From Pseudomonas berkeleyensis (GTDB lineage: Bacteria; Pseudomonadota; Gammaproteobacteria; Pseudomonadales; Pseudomonadaceae), in contig NZ_CP059139.1 of assembly GCF_014109765.1 (NCBI RefSeq), forward strand, positions 1,860,001-1,924,000: a stretch of 64,000 bases of DNA. Direction: 5' to 3'. The position numbers and the translations under genes are program-made. The notes under the pieces were generated by a model. It saw only the letters and a program-made list of their open reading frames with translations, was not told where the DNA came from and did no database searches. The stretch's first letter is position 1; each line of letters opens with the position of its first letter. This document shows positions 25,060 to 38,958 of this stretch, piece after piece.

Positions 25060-25180
25060 GGCCTTTCGGGTAGACTACGCTCCCGTCTTACTACAGCTTT
25101 TGCCGACTCCCTCAGGGAGCTTGGCGAGCTTGCCATTGTTCGTACTGATGGCGCTCCTTCGCTTTCCCCGGCGGCACTGA

Positions 25181-27691
<2,511 letters not shown>

Positions 27692-27736
27692 GCCGGTCGT
27701 AATCCGGTAAAGTGCCGCCCCAGAAATTCCCCCTGA

Positions 27737-29128
<1,392 letters not shown>

Positions 29129-29142
29129 TTTTCGCGTGACGG

Positions 29143-29170
29143 AAAAGGGCGACGCGAGTCGCCCTTTTTT
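29143..29170 (+). terminator. Intrinsic terminator after eno
   Basis: AAAAGGGCGAC and GTCGCCCTTTT pair around GCGA and run into six T residues. This is a strong terminator for the pyrG-kdsA-eno unit. Confidence 0.85.
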
Positions 29171-29330
29171 GTAGGCGAGGGCTGCTGCGAATCCGCAGTG
29201 CGTTTTATCGGTCTCTTGGAACCTTTGCACGGATGCAGGTACAGAAAATCCATGTCACTCATCAGACGGCTTCTTTTCAAGCATGATCGCAGCCCCTACC
29301 ATGCCGATGACTCAATCTGCGAGCCGCTCC

Positions 29331-29609
29331 ATGCGTAGTCCGTATTGGCTGTTTATCGTGCTGATCCTGTTGCTGGTCGGTCTGCAGTATCGCCTGTGGG
29401 TTGGCGAAGGCAGTCTTGCCCAGGTAAGCCGCCTGCAGCAGCAGATCGCCGAGCAGCAAGGCGAGAATGAGCGACTGCTGGAGCGTAACCGAATCCTCGA
29501 GGCCGAGGTGATGGAGCTCAAGCGCGGTATGGAGACCGTGGAAGAGCGCGCGCGTCAGGAGCTGGGCATGCTCAAAGAGGGCGAAACCCTCTACCTGCTG
29601 ACCGAATGA
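29331..29609 (+). CDS. ftsB: Cell division protein FtsB
   Basis: This 92-residue bitopic protein starts MRSPYWLFIVLILLLVGLQY, a short cytoplasmic tail and one membrane span. A periplasmic coiled coil follows (RLQQQIAEQQGENERLLERN). FtsB bridges FtsL and FtsQ in the divisome. In-frame ATGs at 29283, 29301 and 29307 give longer forms, and no start has a strong ribosome-binding site. I chose 29331 from the usual family start. It overlaps ispD by ATGA, a conserved ftsB-ispD pairing. Confidence 0.88.
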   Translation: MRSPYWLFIVLILLLVGLQYRLWVGEGSLAQVSRLQQQIAEQQGENERLLERNRILEAEVMELKRGMETVEERARQELGMLKEGETLYLLTE

Positions 29610-30304
29610 CCACGAAATTCTGGCTGGTGATTCCAGCTGCCGGTGTCGGCGCACGCATGGCTGCCGATCGACCCAAGCAGTACCTGCAAATTGCCGGTCG
29701 CAGCATCCTCGAACACACCCTGCATTGTTTTCTCGATCACCCCGGTTTGCTTGGTGCCGTGGTCTGCGTAGCTGTAGACGATCCGTTCTGGCCACATCTG
29801 CCCGTAGCCAGCGACTCGTGTATTCGTCGAGCTGCTGGTGGTCGCGAGCGGGCCGACTCGGTACTGGCAGGGCTGCAAGCGCTACTCACTGACGGTGCTG
29901 ACGGCAACGACTGGGTACTGGTGCACGATGCCGCGCGTCCCAATCTCGCCAGAGAAGATCTGGATGGCCTGCTGGACAGTCTGGCCGATGATCCGGTGGG
30001 TGGCCTGCTAGCCGTACCGGCGCGCGATACGCTCAAGCGTGCCGCAAGCGATGGTCGGGTGGCTGAAACGGTGGATCGCAGCGTGATCTGGCAGGCCTAC
30101 ACACCGCAGATGTTCCGCCTGGGCGCCTTGCGTGAGGCGTTGGCGCAGGCGTTGCAGGAGGGCGCGGCAGTGACGGATGAAGCCTCGGCCATGGAGTGGG
30201 CAGGGCTGGCGCCGCGTTTGGTCGAAGGCCGGGCGGACAACCTCAAGGTCACCCGCCCGGAAGATCTGCATTATCTACAACGTATTTGGCGCGAAGGTCG
30301 CTGA
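29606..30304 (+). CDS. ispD: 2-C-methyl-D-erythritol 4-phosphate cytidylyltransferase
   Basis: This 232-residue MEP-pathway enzyme attaches CMP to methylerythritol phosphate. The N-terminal nucleotide-binding motif is VIPAAGVGARMAADRPKQYLQ. VLVHDAARPNLAREDL and TDEASAMEWAG are further signatures. It is coupled to ftsB through ATGA. ispF lies about 4 kb downstream rather than adjacent, as is usual in Pseudomonas. Confidence 0.95.
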   Translation: MTTKFWLVIPAAGVGARMAADRPKQYLQIAGRSILEHTLHCFLDHPGLLGAVVCVAVDDPFWPHLPVASDSCIRRAAGGRERADSVLAGLQALLTDGADGNDWVLVHDAARPNLAREDLDGLLDSLADDPVGGLLAVPARDTLKRAASDGRVAETVDRSVIWQAYTPQMFRLGALREALAQALQEGAAVTDEASAMEWAGLAPRLVEGRADNLKVTRPEDLHYLQRIWREGR

Positions 30305-30317
30305 GCGATCCGCGGCA

Positions 30318-30641
30318 TCAGTGCGTCCAGCGTTTGGCATCTTTGCCCAGGTTGCGATCCAGCACGCTGGTCAGCTTGTTCATGGCGCCATCAAGGGCTT
30401 GGTGCAGTTCGCAGGCATCATAGGACACCGTTAACGGGTCGCGACCTTTCATGCGTGCCTCGACCTTGCAGCGTTTGTCCTGCGGCCCATTCTTGAGCGC
30501 GTTCTCGTCGGAGAGATGGATCTCGATCCGGGTGAGGTGATCCTCGTAGCGCTGCAGCTTGTCTCGAACGCGACTGCGGATATCGTCCTTCAGGGCCATC
30601 GAGGAGGCGACGTGCTTACCACTGTTGACCAGAACCTGCAT
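30318..30641 (-). CDS. HPF/RaiA-family ribosome-associated protein
   Basis: This 107-residue protein starts MQVLVNSGKHVASSMALKDD and continues with RVRDKLQRYEDHLTRIEIHL and CKVEARMKGRDPLTVSY. This is the beta-alpha-beta-beta-beta-alpha pattern of ribosome hibernation factors, in short form without the long dimerisation tail. I chose ATG 30639-30641 because AGGA lies seven bases upstream; an ATG two codons earlier sits on that ribosome-binding site. Binding to the 30S decoding centre is known for the family but not shown here. It is convergent with ispD and has unrelated neighbours. Confidence 0.85.
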   Translation of the reverse strand: MQVLVNSGKHVASSMALKDDIRSRVRDKLQRYEDHLTRIEIHLSDENALKNGPQDKRCKVEARMKGRDPLTVSYDACELHQALDGAMNKLTSVLDRNLGKDAKRWTH

Positions 30642-30782
30642 AACCATGTCCTCATGCTGATGAGTTCGTGAGCGCCATCTGACGGGGCTCATTGGTTGTG
30701 ACGCGGTCGCTTCGCTCAAGTTTCGCTTCGGCTTGTGACATTCCATGACCGTTCAGGTGGGCGACAAGGTTGTTGCAGAACA

Positions 30783-31679
30783 TCAGGGCAGATCGCGGTA
30801 TTCGACGCGCTGGCTCAGACCCTGGCGTAGCGAATCGATCAACTGGCGAACCTTGGGTGATAGATGGCGTTGCTGTGGATAAATCGCCCATACCGCCGTA
30901 TGTGGCGGGCGATGTTGTTCCAGCAGGGAAACCAGGCGCCCGCTACGCAGGTGTTCGAGTACGTAGTAGTCGGGCAACTGACATAAGCCAAAACCGCGCA
31001 ACGCCGCATCGAGCACGGCCTGTCCGCTGTTGCAGCGCCAGTTACCCTGGATGCGCACCTGGGTTTCCCGCCCGCTCTCGGCGAAGCTCCAGGTTTCGCT
31101 GCTGCCGATCAGGCAGTTGTGGCGTGCCAGCTCCGAGAGCGAGTGCGGGCGACCATAGCGCTGTAAATATTCGGGGGCGGCACACAGATACATTTCGCGG
31201 GGTGCCAGGCGCGCGGCCATCAGGCGCGAGTCCTGTAGACGTCCCAGGCGGATGGCCAGATCCAGGCCTTCGTGCAACAGATCGAGTTGGCGATTGGACA
31301 GTTCGATCTCGACGCGCAGTTGGGGGTGCAGCGCGATGAAGTCATTGACCAGCGGCACGATGAAGCGCTCGCCATACGCCACGGCGCAGGTCATGCGCAG
31401 CAGCCCCTTGGGTTCCGCGCCGAGATCGCCAACCGCCCGCAAGGCTTCTTCGCGGGCATCCTGCAAGCGCTGACAGTGCTGCAGGAAAAGCTGGCCGGCT
31501 TCGGTCAGGGCCACGCGGCGGGTGCTGCGGTAGAACAGGCGGCTTTGTAGTCGATCCTCCAGGCGCGCCACCTGGCGGCTGACCTGTGAGGTGGACAGGC
31601 CCAGGCGTTCGGCGGCAGCGCTGAATTGCCCACACTCGGCGACGGCGACGAATTCGTCCAGACCTTCCCAGCGGTTCAT
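30783..31679 (-). CDS. gfnR: LysR-family regulator, probable GfnR-type activator of formaldehyde detoxification
   Basis: This 298-residue regulator has an N-terminal winged helix-turn-helix (FVAVAECGQFSAAAERLGLS, residues 10-30) and a periplasmic-binding-like effector domain from about residue 90. The start at 31679 follows AAGGAGCGCAC, a strong ribosome-binding site. It faces adhC across 177 bp, the classic LysR arrangement. In P. aeruginosa the LysR gene at this place (gfnR) controls adhC-fghA. The symbol is transferred by position and type. The open frame continues antisense through adhC to 33014, which I treat as spurious. Confidence 0.85.
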   Translation of the reverse strand: MNRWEGLDEFVAVAECGQFSAAAERLGLSTSQVSRQVARLEDRLQSRLFYRSTRRVALTEAGQLFLQHCQRLQDAREEALRAVGDLGAEPKGLLRMTCAVAYGERFIVPLVNDFIALHPQLRVEIELSNRQLDLLHEGLDLAIRLGRLQDSRLMAARLAPREMYLCAAPEYLQRYGRPHSLSELARHNCLIGSSETWSFAESGRETQVRIQGNWRCNSGQAVLDAALRGFGLCQLPDYYVLEHLRSGRLVSLLEQHRPPHTAVWAIYPQQRHLSPKVRQLIDSLRQGLSQRVEYRDLP

Positions 31680-31752
31680 GTGCGCTCCTTCCTGCGGAAA
31701 ATAGGGAAAACGTCCCGGATTGCTTTCGGGCCGTTCTTGACCGATGCGGAAT

Positions 31753-31774
31753 ATTATCCCTGTATGGCAATAAT
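31753..31774. promoter_or_regulatory. Candidate LysR operator in the gfnR-adhC gap
   Basis: ATTAT, a 12-base spacer and ATAAT form an inverted repeat consistent with the T-N11-A type LysR box. It lies between the two divergent genes, about 40 bases upstream of a possible adhC -35/-10 pair (TTATCT 31793-31798, TAGACT 31815-31820). Assignment to this regulator is inferred from position. Confidence 0.5.
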
Positions 31775-31817
31775 GTTTTGCTCTTCTGGTGATTATCTCG
31801 TTTTGGCTCTGAACTAG

Positions 31818-32969
<1,152 letters not shown>

Positions 32970-33033
32970 TAGCTGCAAGCGACACGCTTCAGGCGACGGG
33001 GGGCCCAGCGCCACTCGACGCCTGCGGTTGTTT

Positions 33034-33089
33034 CGTAGGGTGCGCCATGCGCACCGCTAATCCCCTGGTGCGCGTGGCGCACCCTACGG
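33034..33089. repeat. REP-like inverted repeat, copy 2, abutting the fghA start
   Basis: The element runs CGTAGGGTGCGCCATGCGCACC to GGTGCGCGTGGCGCACCCTACGG and is close to copy 1 at 3231-3287. Its right edge ends in ACGGAG, which doubles as the fghA ribosome-binding site, eight bases before ATG 33097. Confidence 0.75.
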
Positions 33090-33096
33090 AGTGGTC

Positions 33097-33939
33097 ATGA
33101 GCCTCGAAATCGTTTCCAGCAACAAGAGCTTTGGTGGCTGGCACAAGCGCTACAAGCACCGTTCCTCCAGCCTCAACTGCGACATGGTGTTCGCCGTTTA
33201 TCTGCCGCCGCAGGCGGAGCAGGGCGCCAAGCTGCCGGTGCTGTACTGGCTGAGCGGCCTGACCTGCACCGACGAGAACTTCATGCAGAAAGCCGGTGCC
33301 CAGCGCATGGCGGCTGAGCTGGGGCTGATCATCGTCGCGCCGGATACCAGTCCGCGTGGCGAAGGTGTCGCCGACGACGCCAATGGCGCCTATGACTTCG
33401 GCCTCGGTGCGGGTTTCTACCTCAATGCCACCCAGGAGCCATTCGCGCGGCATTACCGCATGTATGACTATGTGGTGCAGGAGTTGCCGGCACTGATCGA
33501 GGCCAACTTCCCTGTTTCGGACAAGCGCGGCATCGCCGGCCATTCCATGGGTGGCCATGGCGCGTTGATCTGTGCGCTGAAGAACCCAGGGCGTTATCAG
33601 TCGGTGTCGGCGTTCTCGCCGATCAGCAACCCGATGAACTGCCCATGGGGTGAGAAGGCGTTTTCGCTGTACCTGGGCGAGGAGCGCTCGCGCTGGCGCG
33701 AGTGGGATGCCAGCGTGCTGGTTGCCGAGGCGAGCGAAAAGTTGCCGATCCTGGTCGATCAGGGCGATCGTGATGATTTCCTCGAGGGCCAGCTCAAACC
33801 GCAGACTTTGCAGGCGGCGGCCAAGGCGGCCGGTCATCCGCTGACGCTGCGCATGCAGCCTGGCTATGACCACAGCTATTACTTCATCGCCAGCTTCATC
33901 GACGATCACCTGCGCCATCACGCCGAGGCGTTGGCGTAG
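33097..33939 (+). CDS. fghA: S-formylglutathione hydrolase
   Basis: This 280-residue alpha/beta hydrolase splits S-formylglutathione to formate and glutathione. The nucleophile Ser150 is in [12 protein letters not shown]. The N-terminal [20 protein letters not shown] and [19 protein letters not shown] are family motifs. The catalytic His is in [23 protein letters not shown] 33097 has GGAG at 33088-33091. A GTG two codons upstream is less likely. With adhC it forms the two-step formaldehyde route. Confidence 0.96.
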   Translation: MSLEIVSSNKSFGGWHKRYKHRSSSLNCDMVFAVYLPPQAEQGAKLPVLYWLSGLTCTDENFMQKAGAQRMAAELGLIIVAPDTSPRGEGVADDANGAYDFGLGAGFYLNATQEPFARHYRMYDYVVQELPALIEANFPVSDKRGIAGHSMGGHGALICALKNPGRYQSVSAFSPISNPMNCPWGEKAFSLYLGEERSRWREWDASVLVAEASEKLPILVDQGDRDDFLEGQLKPQTLQAAAKAAGHPLTLRMQPGYDHSYYFIASFIDDHLRHHAEALA

Positions 33940-33973
33940 GAGATGTTGCGCGTATCAGGGCAAACACTGCCCC

Positions 33974-33998
33974 TTGGTGCGTGCGGCACACCCTACGG
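33974..33998. repeat. REP-like repeat, copy 3 (half element)
   Basis: TTGGTGCGTGCGGCACACCCTACGG matches the right arm of the elements at 33034-33089 and 3231-3287, with a few changes. The left arm is missing. Confidence 0.55.
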
Positions 33999-34019
33999 TA
34001 GTCTGTGCATGTAGAATCA

Positions 34020-34045
34020 CGCCCTGACTTTTTCAGGGCGTTGTT
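34020..34045 (+). terminator. Hairpin with short T run just upstream of ispF
   Basis: CGCCCTGA and TCAGGGCG form a perfect 8-bp stem with a CTTTT loop, followed by TTGTT. It could terminate fghA transcripts. It also ends ten bases before the ispF ATG and contains the only AGGG that could serve as a ribosome-binding site, so it may instead lie in the ispF leader. Confidence 0.55.
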
Positions 34046-34049
34046 CTCT

Positions 34050-34523
34050 ATGCGTATCGGTCATGGTTATGACGTACACCGCTTCGGCGAAGGCGATTTC
34101 ATCACCCTCGGCGGCGTGCGGATTCCTCATAAATTCGGTCTCGTCGCTCATTCCGACGGTGACGTGCTGCTGCATGCCCTGAGCGATGCCCTGCTGGGCG
34201 CCGTGGCGCTGGGCGACATCGGCAAGCACTTCCCCGATACCGACCCGAACTTCAAGGGTGCTGACAGCCGTGCGCTGCTGCGTCATGTGCTGGGGCTGGT
34301 ACGCGACAAGGGCTATGCGGTGGGGAACGTCGACGCCACCATCATCGCCCAGGCACCAAAGATGGCGCCGCATATCCAGAGCATGCGCGAGCGTATCGCC
34401 GAGGATCTTGGCGTGGTGCTGGATCAGGTCAACGTCAAGGCCACCACCACCGAGAAGCTTGGGTTCACCGGGCGTGAGGAAGGCATTGCGGTGCACGCTG
34501 TCGCCCTGTTGGTCAAGGCATGA
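34050..34523 (+). CDS. ispF: 2-C-methyl-D-erythritol 2,4-cyclodiphosphate synthase
   Basis: This 157-residue MEP-pathway enzyme has metal ligands Asp8 and His10 in GHGYDVHRF and the conserved [18 protein letters not shown] and [19 protein letters not shown] 34050 begins [12 protein letters not shown] as in homologues. The upstream in-frame start at 34005 adds 15 residues and runs through the hairpin. The stop overlaps the truD start (ATGA). Confidence 0.96.
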   Translation: MRIGHGYDVHRFGEGDFITLGGVRIPHKFGLVAHSDGDVLLHALSDALLGAVALGDIGKHFPDTDPNFKGADSRALLRHVLGLVRDKGYAVGNVDATIIAQAPKMAPHIQSMRERIAEDLGVVLDQVNVKATTTEKLGFTGREEGIAVHAVALLVKA

Positions 34524-35578
34524 ACGAGCTGCAGTTGCTTGGGCCGCGCGCCCATGGCGAAGCCTGTGGGCGCGCCGTGCTCAAGGCCACGGCCGAGGAC
34601 TTCCAGGTCGACGAAGTGCTGGATATCCCGCTCACCGGCCAGGGTGAGCACCTGTGGTTGTGGGTGGAAAAACGTGGCCTGAACACCGAGGAGGCGGCGC
34701 GGCGTATCGCCCGCGCCGCCGGTCTGCCGCTCAAGGTTGTCAGCTACGCCGGCCTCAAGGATCGTCAGGCGCTGACCCGGCAGTGGTTCAGCCTGCATCT
34801 GCCGGGCAAGGCCGATCCCGATCTGGCGGCTGCTCAGAGTGATGATCTGACGATCCTGCGCAGTCAGCGGCACAACCGCAAACTGCAACGCGGCGCTCAT
34901 GTGGCCAATGGTTTCACCCTGCGCCTGACGGCCCTGGAAGCGGATCGCGATGCGCTGGAGCAGCGTCTGCAGCGCGTTGCCAAGCAGGGTGTGCCGAACT
35001 ACTTCGGTCTGCAGCGCTTCGGTTTTGACGGTGGCAATGTCGAACAGGCGCGCGACTTCGCCTCCCGGCAAGAGCTGCCGGTGCAGCGCAACCTGCGCTC
35101 GCGCCTGCTGTCCTCGGCGCGCAGCTATCTGTTCAACCGGGTGTTGGCCAAGCGTGTCGCTGCCGGTACCTGGAACCAGGCGCAGGTCGGTGATCTGCTG
35201 GCTTTCACCGCCAGTCGCAGTTTCTTCATGGCGGGTGAGGCCGAGTGCGTTGATTCTCGCTTGGCCATTCTCGATCTGCATCCCACCGGCCCGCTCTGGG
35301 GCGAAGGCACTTCGCCGACGGCGGGTAGCGTGCAGAGCCTGGAGCAGGGGATAGCCGAGACTGAACAGAATTTGCCCAATTGGCTGGCCAAGGCGGGCAT
35401 GGCGCACGAACGGCGCATTCTGCGCCTCCCCATCCAGAGCCTTACGTGGCATTATCCGGAACCCGATATTCTGCAACTTGCATTCGTCCTGCCGGCCGGG
35501 TGTTTCGCCACCGTTGTGGTGCGCGAACTCGTCGATCTGGTGCCAGCAGGGCAGACGGATACTCCATGCGAATTCTGA
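34520..35578 (+). CDS. truD: tRNA pseudouridine(13) synthase TruD
   Basis: This 352-residue pseudouridine synthase acts on U13 of tRNA(Glu). The catalytic Asp81 lies in [15 protein letters not shown]. The N-terminal [20 protein letters not shown] and the later [12 protein letters not shown] and [15 protein letters not shown] are family signatures. It is coupled to ispF upstream and overlaps surE by 13 bases downstream. Confidence 0.95.
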   Translation: MNELQLLGPRAHGEACGRAVLKATAEDFQVDEVLDIPLTGQGEHLWLWVEKRGLNTEEAARRIARAAGLPLKVVSYAGLKDRQALTRQWFSLHLPGKADPDLAAAQSDDLTILRSQRHNRKLQRGAHVANGFTLRLTALEADRDALEQRLQRVAKQGVPNYFGLQRFGFDGGNVEQARDFASRQELPVQRNLRSRLLSSARSYLFNRVLAKRVAAGTWNQAQVGDLLAFTASRSFFMAGEAECVDSRLAILDLHPTGPLWGEGTSPTAGSVQSLEQGIAETEQNLPNWLAKAGMAHERRILRLPIQSLTWHYPEPDILQLAFVLPAGCFATVVVRELVDLVPAGQTDTPCEF

Positions 35579-36315
35579 TTTCCAACGACGACGGGGTGAA
35601 TGCCCCCGGGATCGCCGCGTTGCACCAGGCGCTGGCCGACTATGCCGAGTGCGTGGTGATTGCTCCAGTTGAAGACAGGAGTGGCGCCAGCAGCGCGCTG
35701 ACCCTGGATCGTCCGCTGCACCCGGTGGCCTTGGCCAACGGCTATATCAGTCTCAATGGCACGCCAACCGACTGCGTGCACCTGGGGCTCAACGGTCTGC
35801 TCGAGCAGGTGCCGGAGATGGTCGTGTCCGGCATCAACCTGGGCGCCAACCTGGGTGATGACGTGCTCTATTCCGGCACCGTCGCCGCGGCGCTGGAGGG
35901 GCGTTTCCTGGCCAAGCCCGCGTTCGCCTTTTCGCTGCTGTCGCGCCTTCCCGACAACCTGCCGACTGCGGCTTATTTCGCCCGCAAGTTGGTCGAGGCG
36001 CACGAGCGTCTCGAATTGCCGCCGCGCACCGTGCTCAACGTCAACGTGCCGAATCTGCCGTTGGAGCACATCCGTGGTGTGCAACTGACCCGTTTGGGGC
36101 ATCGCGCCCGCGCTGCGGCGCCGGTCAAGGTGGTCAACCCGCGTGGTAAGGAGGGGTACTGGATTGCTGCGGCTGGCGATGTCGAGGACGGCAGCCAGGG
36201 CACCGATTTCCATGCCGTGATGCAGGGGTATGTATCGATCACGCCGCTACGGCTCGATCGCACGTTCAATGAAGCCCTCGAAACGATGGATGGCTGGTTG
36301 GAGGGCATCTTCTGA
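35566..36315 (+). CDS. surE: 5'/3'-nucleotidase SurE
   Basis: This 249-residue metal-dependent survival phosphatase begins [19 protein letters not shown], with ligands Asp8 and Asp9. It contains [10 protein letters not shown] and [20 protein letters not shown]. The start lies inside the 3' end of truD. A longer upstream open frame from 35380 is in another frame of truD and was rejected. The surE-pcm-nlpD-rpoS order is conserved and linked to stationary phase. Confidence 0.96.
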   Translation: MRILISNDDGVNAPGIAALHQALADYAECVVIAPVEDRSGASSALTLDRPLHPVALANGYISLNGTPTDCVHLGLNGLLEQVPEMVVSGINLGANLGDDVLYSGTVAAALEGRFLAKPAFAFSLLSRLPDNLPTAAYFARKLVEAHERLELPPRTVLNVNVPNLPLEHIRGVQLTRLGHRARAAAPVKVVNPRGKEGYWIAAAGDVEDGSQGTDFHAVMQGYVSITPLRLDRTFNEALETMDGWLEGIF

Positions 36316-36989
36316 TGCGCGGACAGGACGATCTACAACGCCACGGGATTGGTATGACCTCGCAACGCACCCGCGAGCGTTTGATTCAGCGCCTTTATGA
36401 AGAAGGCCTGTCGAATGCCCGGGTTCTCGAAGTGATCCGGCGGACGCCGCGGCATCTGTTCGTCGACGAGGCGCTGGCGCACCGCGCATACGAAGACACT
36501 GCACTGCCCATCGGGCACAACCAGACCATCTCGCAGCCCTACATGGTTGGGCGCATGACCGAATTGCTGCTAGCCGCCGGCCCGCTCGACAAGGTGCTGG
36601 AGATCGGCACCGGTTCCGGTTACCAGACCGCCGTGCTGGCGCAACTGGTGGAGCGGGTGTTCTCGGTGGAGCGCATTCAGGTGCTGCAGGAGCGCGCCAA
36701 GGAACGCCTGGCCGAACTCAAGTTGCGCAATGTGGTCTTCCGCTGGGGCGACGGCTGGGAGGGCTGGAATGCACTCGGGCCGTACAACGGCATCATCGTC
36801 ACGGCGGCGGCGGCTGACGTGCCACAGGCACTGCTCGATCAGCTGGCTCCGGGCGGTCGCATGGTGATTCCAGTCGGTACTGGCGATGTGCAGCAATTAT
36901 TGCTGATCGTGCGCGAAGAGAATGGCTTCTCTCGCCACGTGCTCGATGCGGTGCGCTTCGTGCCGCTGCTCAATGGCCCATTGTTGTGA
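36315..36989 (+). CDS. pcm: Protein-L-isoaspartate O-methyltransferase
   Basis: This SAM-dependent enzyme repairs isoaspartyl residues in aged proteins. The SAM motif is [18 protein letters not shown]. Substrate-loop residues lie in [18 protein letters not shown] chose ATG 36315, overlapping the surE stop, because GGAGGG lies eight bases upstream (224 residues). ATG 36354 ([12 protein letters not shown]) would give the 211-residue form used for some homologues. Confidence 0.94.
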   Translation: MRGQDDLQRHGIGMTSQRTRERLIQRLYEEGLSNARVLEVIRRTPRHLFVDEALAHRAYEDTALPIGHNQTISQPYMVGRMTELLLAAGPLDKVLEIGTGSGYQTAVLAQLVERVFSVERIQVLQERAKERLAELKLRNVVFRWGDGWEGWNALGPYNGIIVTAAAADVPQALLDQLAPGGRMVIPVGTGDVQQLLLIVREENGFSRHVLDAVRFVPLLNGPLL

Positions 36990-37005
36990 GGTTTTACCAG
37001 GGACG

Positions 37006-37947
37006 ATGAAACATAACCTGATGTTGTATTGCAAAGGTCTGGCCATGGGCGCCGTGGATGTGGTGCCGGGCTTTTCGGGGGGCACGGTCGCGCTGATCAC
37101 AGGTATCTACCACCGGCTTCTCGCGGCCTTTTCAGCAATTCCCAATGCGCTGCTGCTGTTCTTTCGCGGTCGTATCGTTGAGTCCTGGCAGCGCTGCGAT
37201 GCGACGTTCCTGTTGGTTCTGGTGCTTGGCATCCTGACCAGCATCTTCACTCTGGCCAAGGTCATCAGCCATCTGATGGTGGCGCACCCGGTTCTGCTCT
37301 GGTCGTTCTTTTTTGGCCTGGTGGTGGTTTCGGTCTATCTGGTTGGCCGCGAGGTCGCGGTCTGGAGTGCTGATCGTGTGGTCGCTGCCGTGCTTGGTCT
37401 GGTGCTGGCACTGTTCATTACCCTGGCAGCGCCGCTGCAACTGGCGGCCGACCCTCTGATTCTGTTCATCGCCGGGGCCATTGCCATCAGCGCGATGCTG
37501 CTGCCTGGCATTTCCGGCAGTTTCATTCTGGTACTGCTGGGCCTGTATCCGGTTGTGTTGGGCGCGGTGAAGAATTTCGACCTTCCAGTACTGGCGGTCT
37601 TCAGTGCCGGCTGTCTGCTGGGGCTGTTGGCCTTCTCCCGTCTGCTGACCTGGCTGCTGGCCAGGTTGCGCGATCTGACCATGGCATTTCTGGCCGGGTT
37701 GATGCTGGGCTCGCTGGTCAAGGTCTGGCCCTGGAAGCAGACGCTGACCTGGCAGACCAATCGCCACGGCGAGTCCTACCCGCTGCTGCAGGAGAATCTG
37801 CTGCCTCATCGTTTCTTCGAGATCACGGGGGAGGCACACCAGCTGGGGCTGGCCATTTTCCTGGCCGTCAGCGCCATAGGGCTGGTGTTGTTGCTGGAAT
37901 GGATGGCACGTAGACGCGCCACGCTGGTCGAACAGCCGGTATCCTGA
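37006..37947 (+). CDS. DUF368 membrane protein, probable undecaprenyl-phosphate translocase type
   Basis: This 313-residue polytopic protein begins MKHNLMLYCKGLAMGAVDVV, followed by the DUF368 signature PGFSGGTVALITGIY. About eight hydrophobic segments follow, with a second glycine-rich LLPGISGSFILVLLGLY. Members of this family have been reported to recycle the C55-phosphate carrier across the membrane (PopT). I infer the same role only from family membership. ATG 37006 is close to AGGGA. It sits between pcm and nlpD. Confidence 0.85.
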   Translation: MKHNLMLYCKGLAMGAVDVVPGFSGGTVALITGIYHRLLAAFSAIPNALLLFFRGRIVESWQRCDATFLLVLVLGILTSIFTLAKVISHLMVAHPVLLWSFFFGLVVVSVYLVGREVAVWSADRVVAAVLGLVLALFITLAAPLQLAADPLILFIAGAIAISAMLLPGISGSFILVLLGLYPVVLGAVKNFDLPVLAVFSAGCLLGLLAFSRLLTWLLARLRDLTMAFLAGLMLGSLVKVWPWKQTLTWQTNRHGESYPLLQENLLPHRFFEITGEAHQLGLAIFLAVSAIGLVLLLEWMARRRATLVEQPVS

Positions 37948-37977
37948 AATGGCCATGGAACTGAAAAGGAGCGTTGG

Positions 37978-38859
37978 GTGATTCGTACGGCTAGGCAGGC
38001 ATCGAGCCATCTGCATGCTGTAGCGCCTGCGCTGCTGTTGGCGCTGGGCATGCTGCTGGTCGGCTGTGCCAGCTCGCCGCCAGGTGGGGTGCAGGTGGTC
38101 GACCGTGGGCAGAACCGGGGTAATGCTCCCGTGATGCAGCGTCAGCCGGTGCGCAGTGGTCAGTACGTGGTGCAGCGCGGCGATACCCTGTATTCGATTG
38201 CCTTTCGCTTCGGATGGGACTGGAAGGCTCTGGCTGCCCATAACGGCCTGCGTGAGCCTTACCTGATTCGTGTCGGGCAGACCATTCGCTTCGACAATAA
38301 CCGTACGACGTCTTCTCAGCCGGTTGCGGTAGCCTCGCCGCGCGTGACTACTCCGGTCATCACTCAGCCGGTTCCGAGCCGTCCTCCGGTAGCCTCTGGC
38401 CCGACTGCACAGCCATCCACCCAGCCTGCCAGGCCCCCTGTGGCCACGACGCCAGCGACGACACCGGTCACCCCGGTGACGCGCTCCTCCAGCGGTTGGG
38501 CCTGGCCTGCGCAAGGCACGGTAATCAGTCGGTTTTCCTCAAACGGTAGTTTGAATAAAGGCATTGATATCGCCGGGGAATTAGGACAGCCTGTTTTAGC
38601 TGCGTCTGATGGGTCAGTGGTGTACGCCGGGAGTGGTTTGCGGGGCTACGGCGAATTGATCATCATCAAGCACAGCGACACCTACGTAAGTGCCTACGGA
38701 CATAACCGTAGGCTGTTGGTACGGGAGGGGCAGCAGGTCAAGGCCGGGCAAACCATTGCTGAAATGGGGTCTACAGGTGCGGATCGAGTGAAATTGCATT
38801 TCGAGATTCGCCGCCAAGGAAAACCTGTCGATCCACTGCAATACCTGCCACGTCGTTGA
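37978..38859 (+). CDS. nlpD: NlpD-type lipoprotein, LysM plus degenerate LytM domain
   Basis: This 293-residue outer-membrane lipoprotein starts at GTG 37978, seven bases after AAGGAG. Its lipobox LVGC puts Cys at about residue 29. A LysM domain spans about 60-105 (YVVQRGDTLYSIAFRFGWDW). A Pro/Thr-rich linker follows. An M23/LytM domain fills residues 180-290. The usual zinc His of the first motif is replaced (NKGIDIAG), as in E. coli NlpD, so it is probably an amidase activator rather than an enzyme. In Pseudomonas, rpoS promoters lie within or near nlpD. Confidence 0.93.
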   Translation: MIRTARQASSHLHAVAPALLLALGMLLVGCASSPPGGVQVVDRGQNRGNAPVMQRQPVRSGQYVVQRGDTLYSIAFRFGWDWKALAAHNGLREPYLIRVGQTIRFDNNRTTSSQPVAVASPRVTTPVITQPVPSRPPVASGPTAQPSTQPARPPVATTPATTPVTPVTRSSSGWAWPAQGTVISRFSSNGSLNKGIDIAGELGQPVLAASDGSVVYAGSGLRGYGELIIIKHSDTYVSAYGHNRRLLVREGQQVKAGQTIAEMGSTGADRVKLHFEIRRQGKPVDPLQYLPRR

Positions 38860-38868
38860 TCCGCCGCC

Positions 38869-38897
38869 AGCCCGTCCATCCGTAGGAGGGACGGGCT
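38869..38897 (+). other. Hairpin with a GGA-rich loop in the rpoS leader
   Basis: AGCCCGTCC and GGACGGGCT form a 9-bp stem around an 11-base loop containing GTAGGAG. There is no T run, so it is not a terminator. It lies between nlpD and rpoS in the probable rpoS leader. Confidence 0.45.
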
Positions 38898-38958
38898 CAG
38901 GTATGGCCAGGATGGTTCCGCCAGAGTCTGTTGTCGAACTCAGCTAGGGACAACAACA

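Noticed and set aside
36315-36353. The 13-codon N-terminal extension of Pcm as an error
   Set aside because: I kept it because the upstream start has a better ribosome-binding site and overlaps surE. The shorter start at 36354 remains possible.
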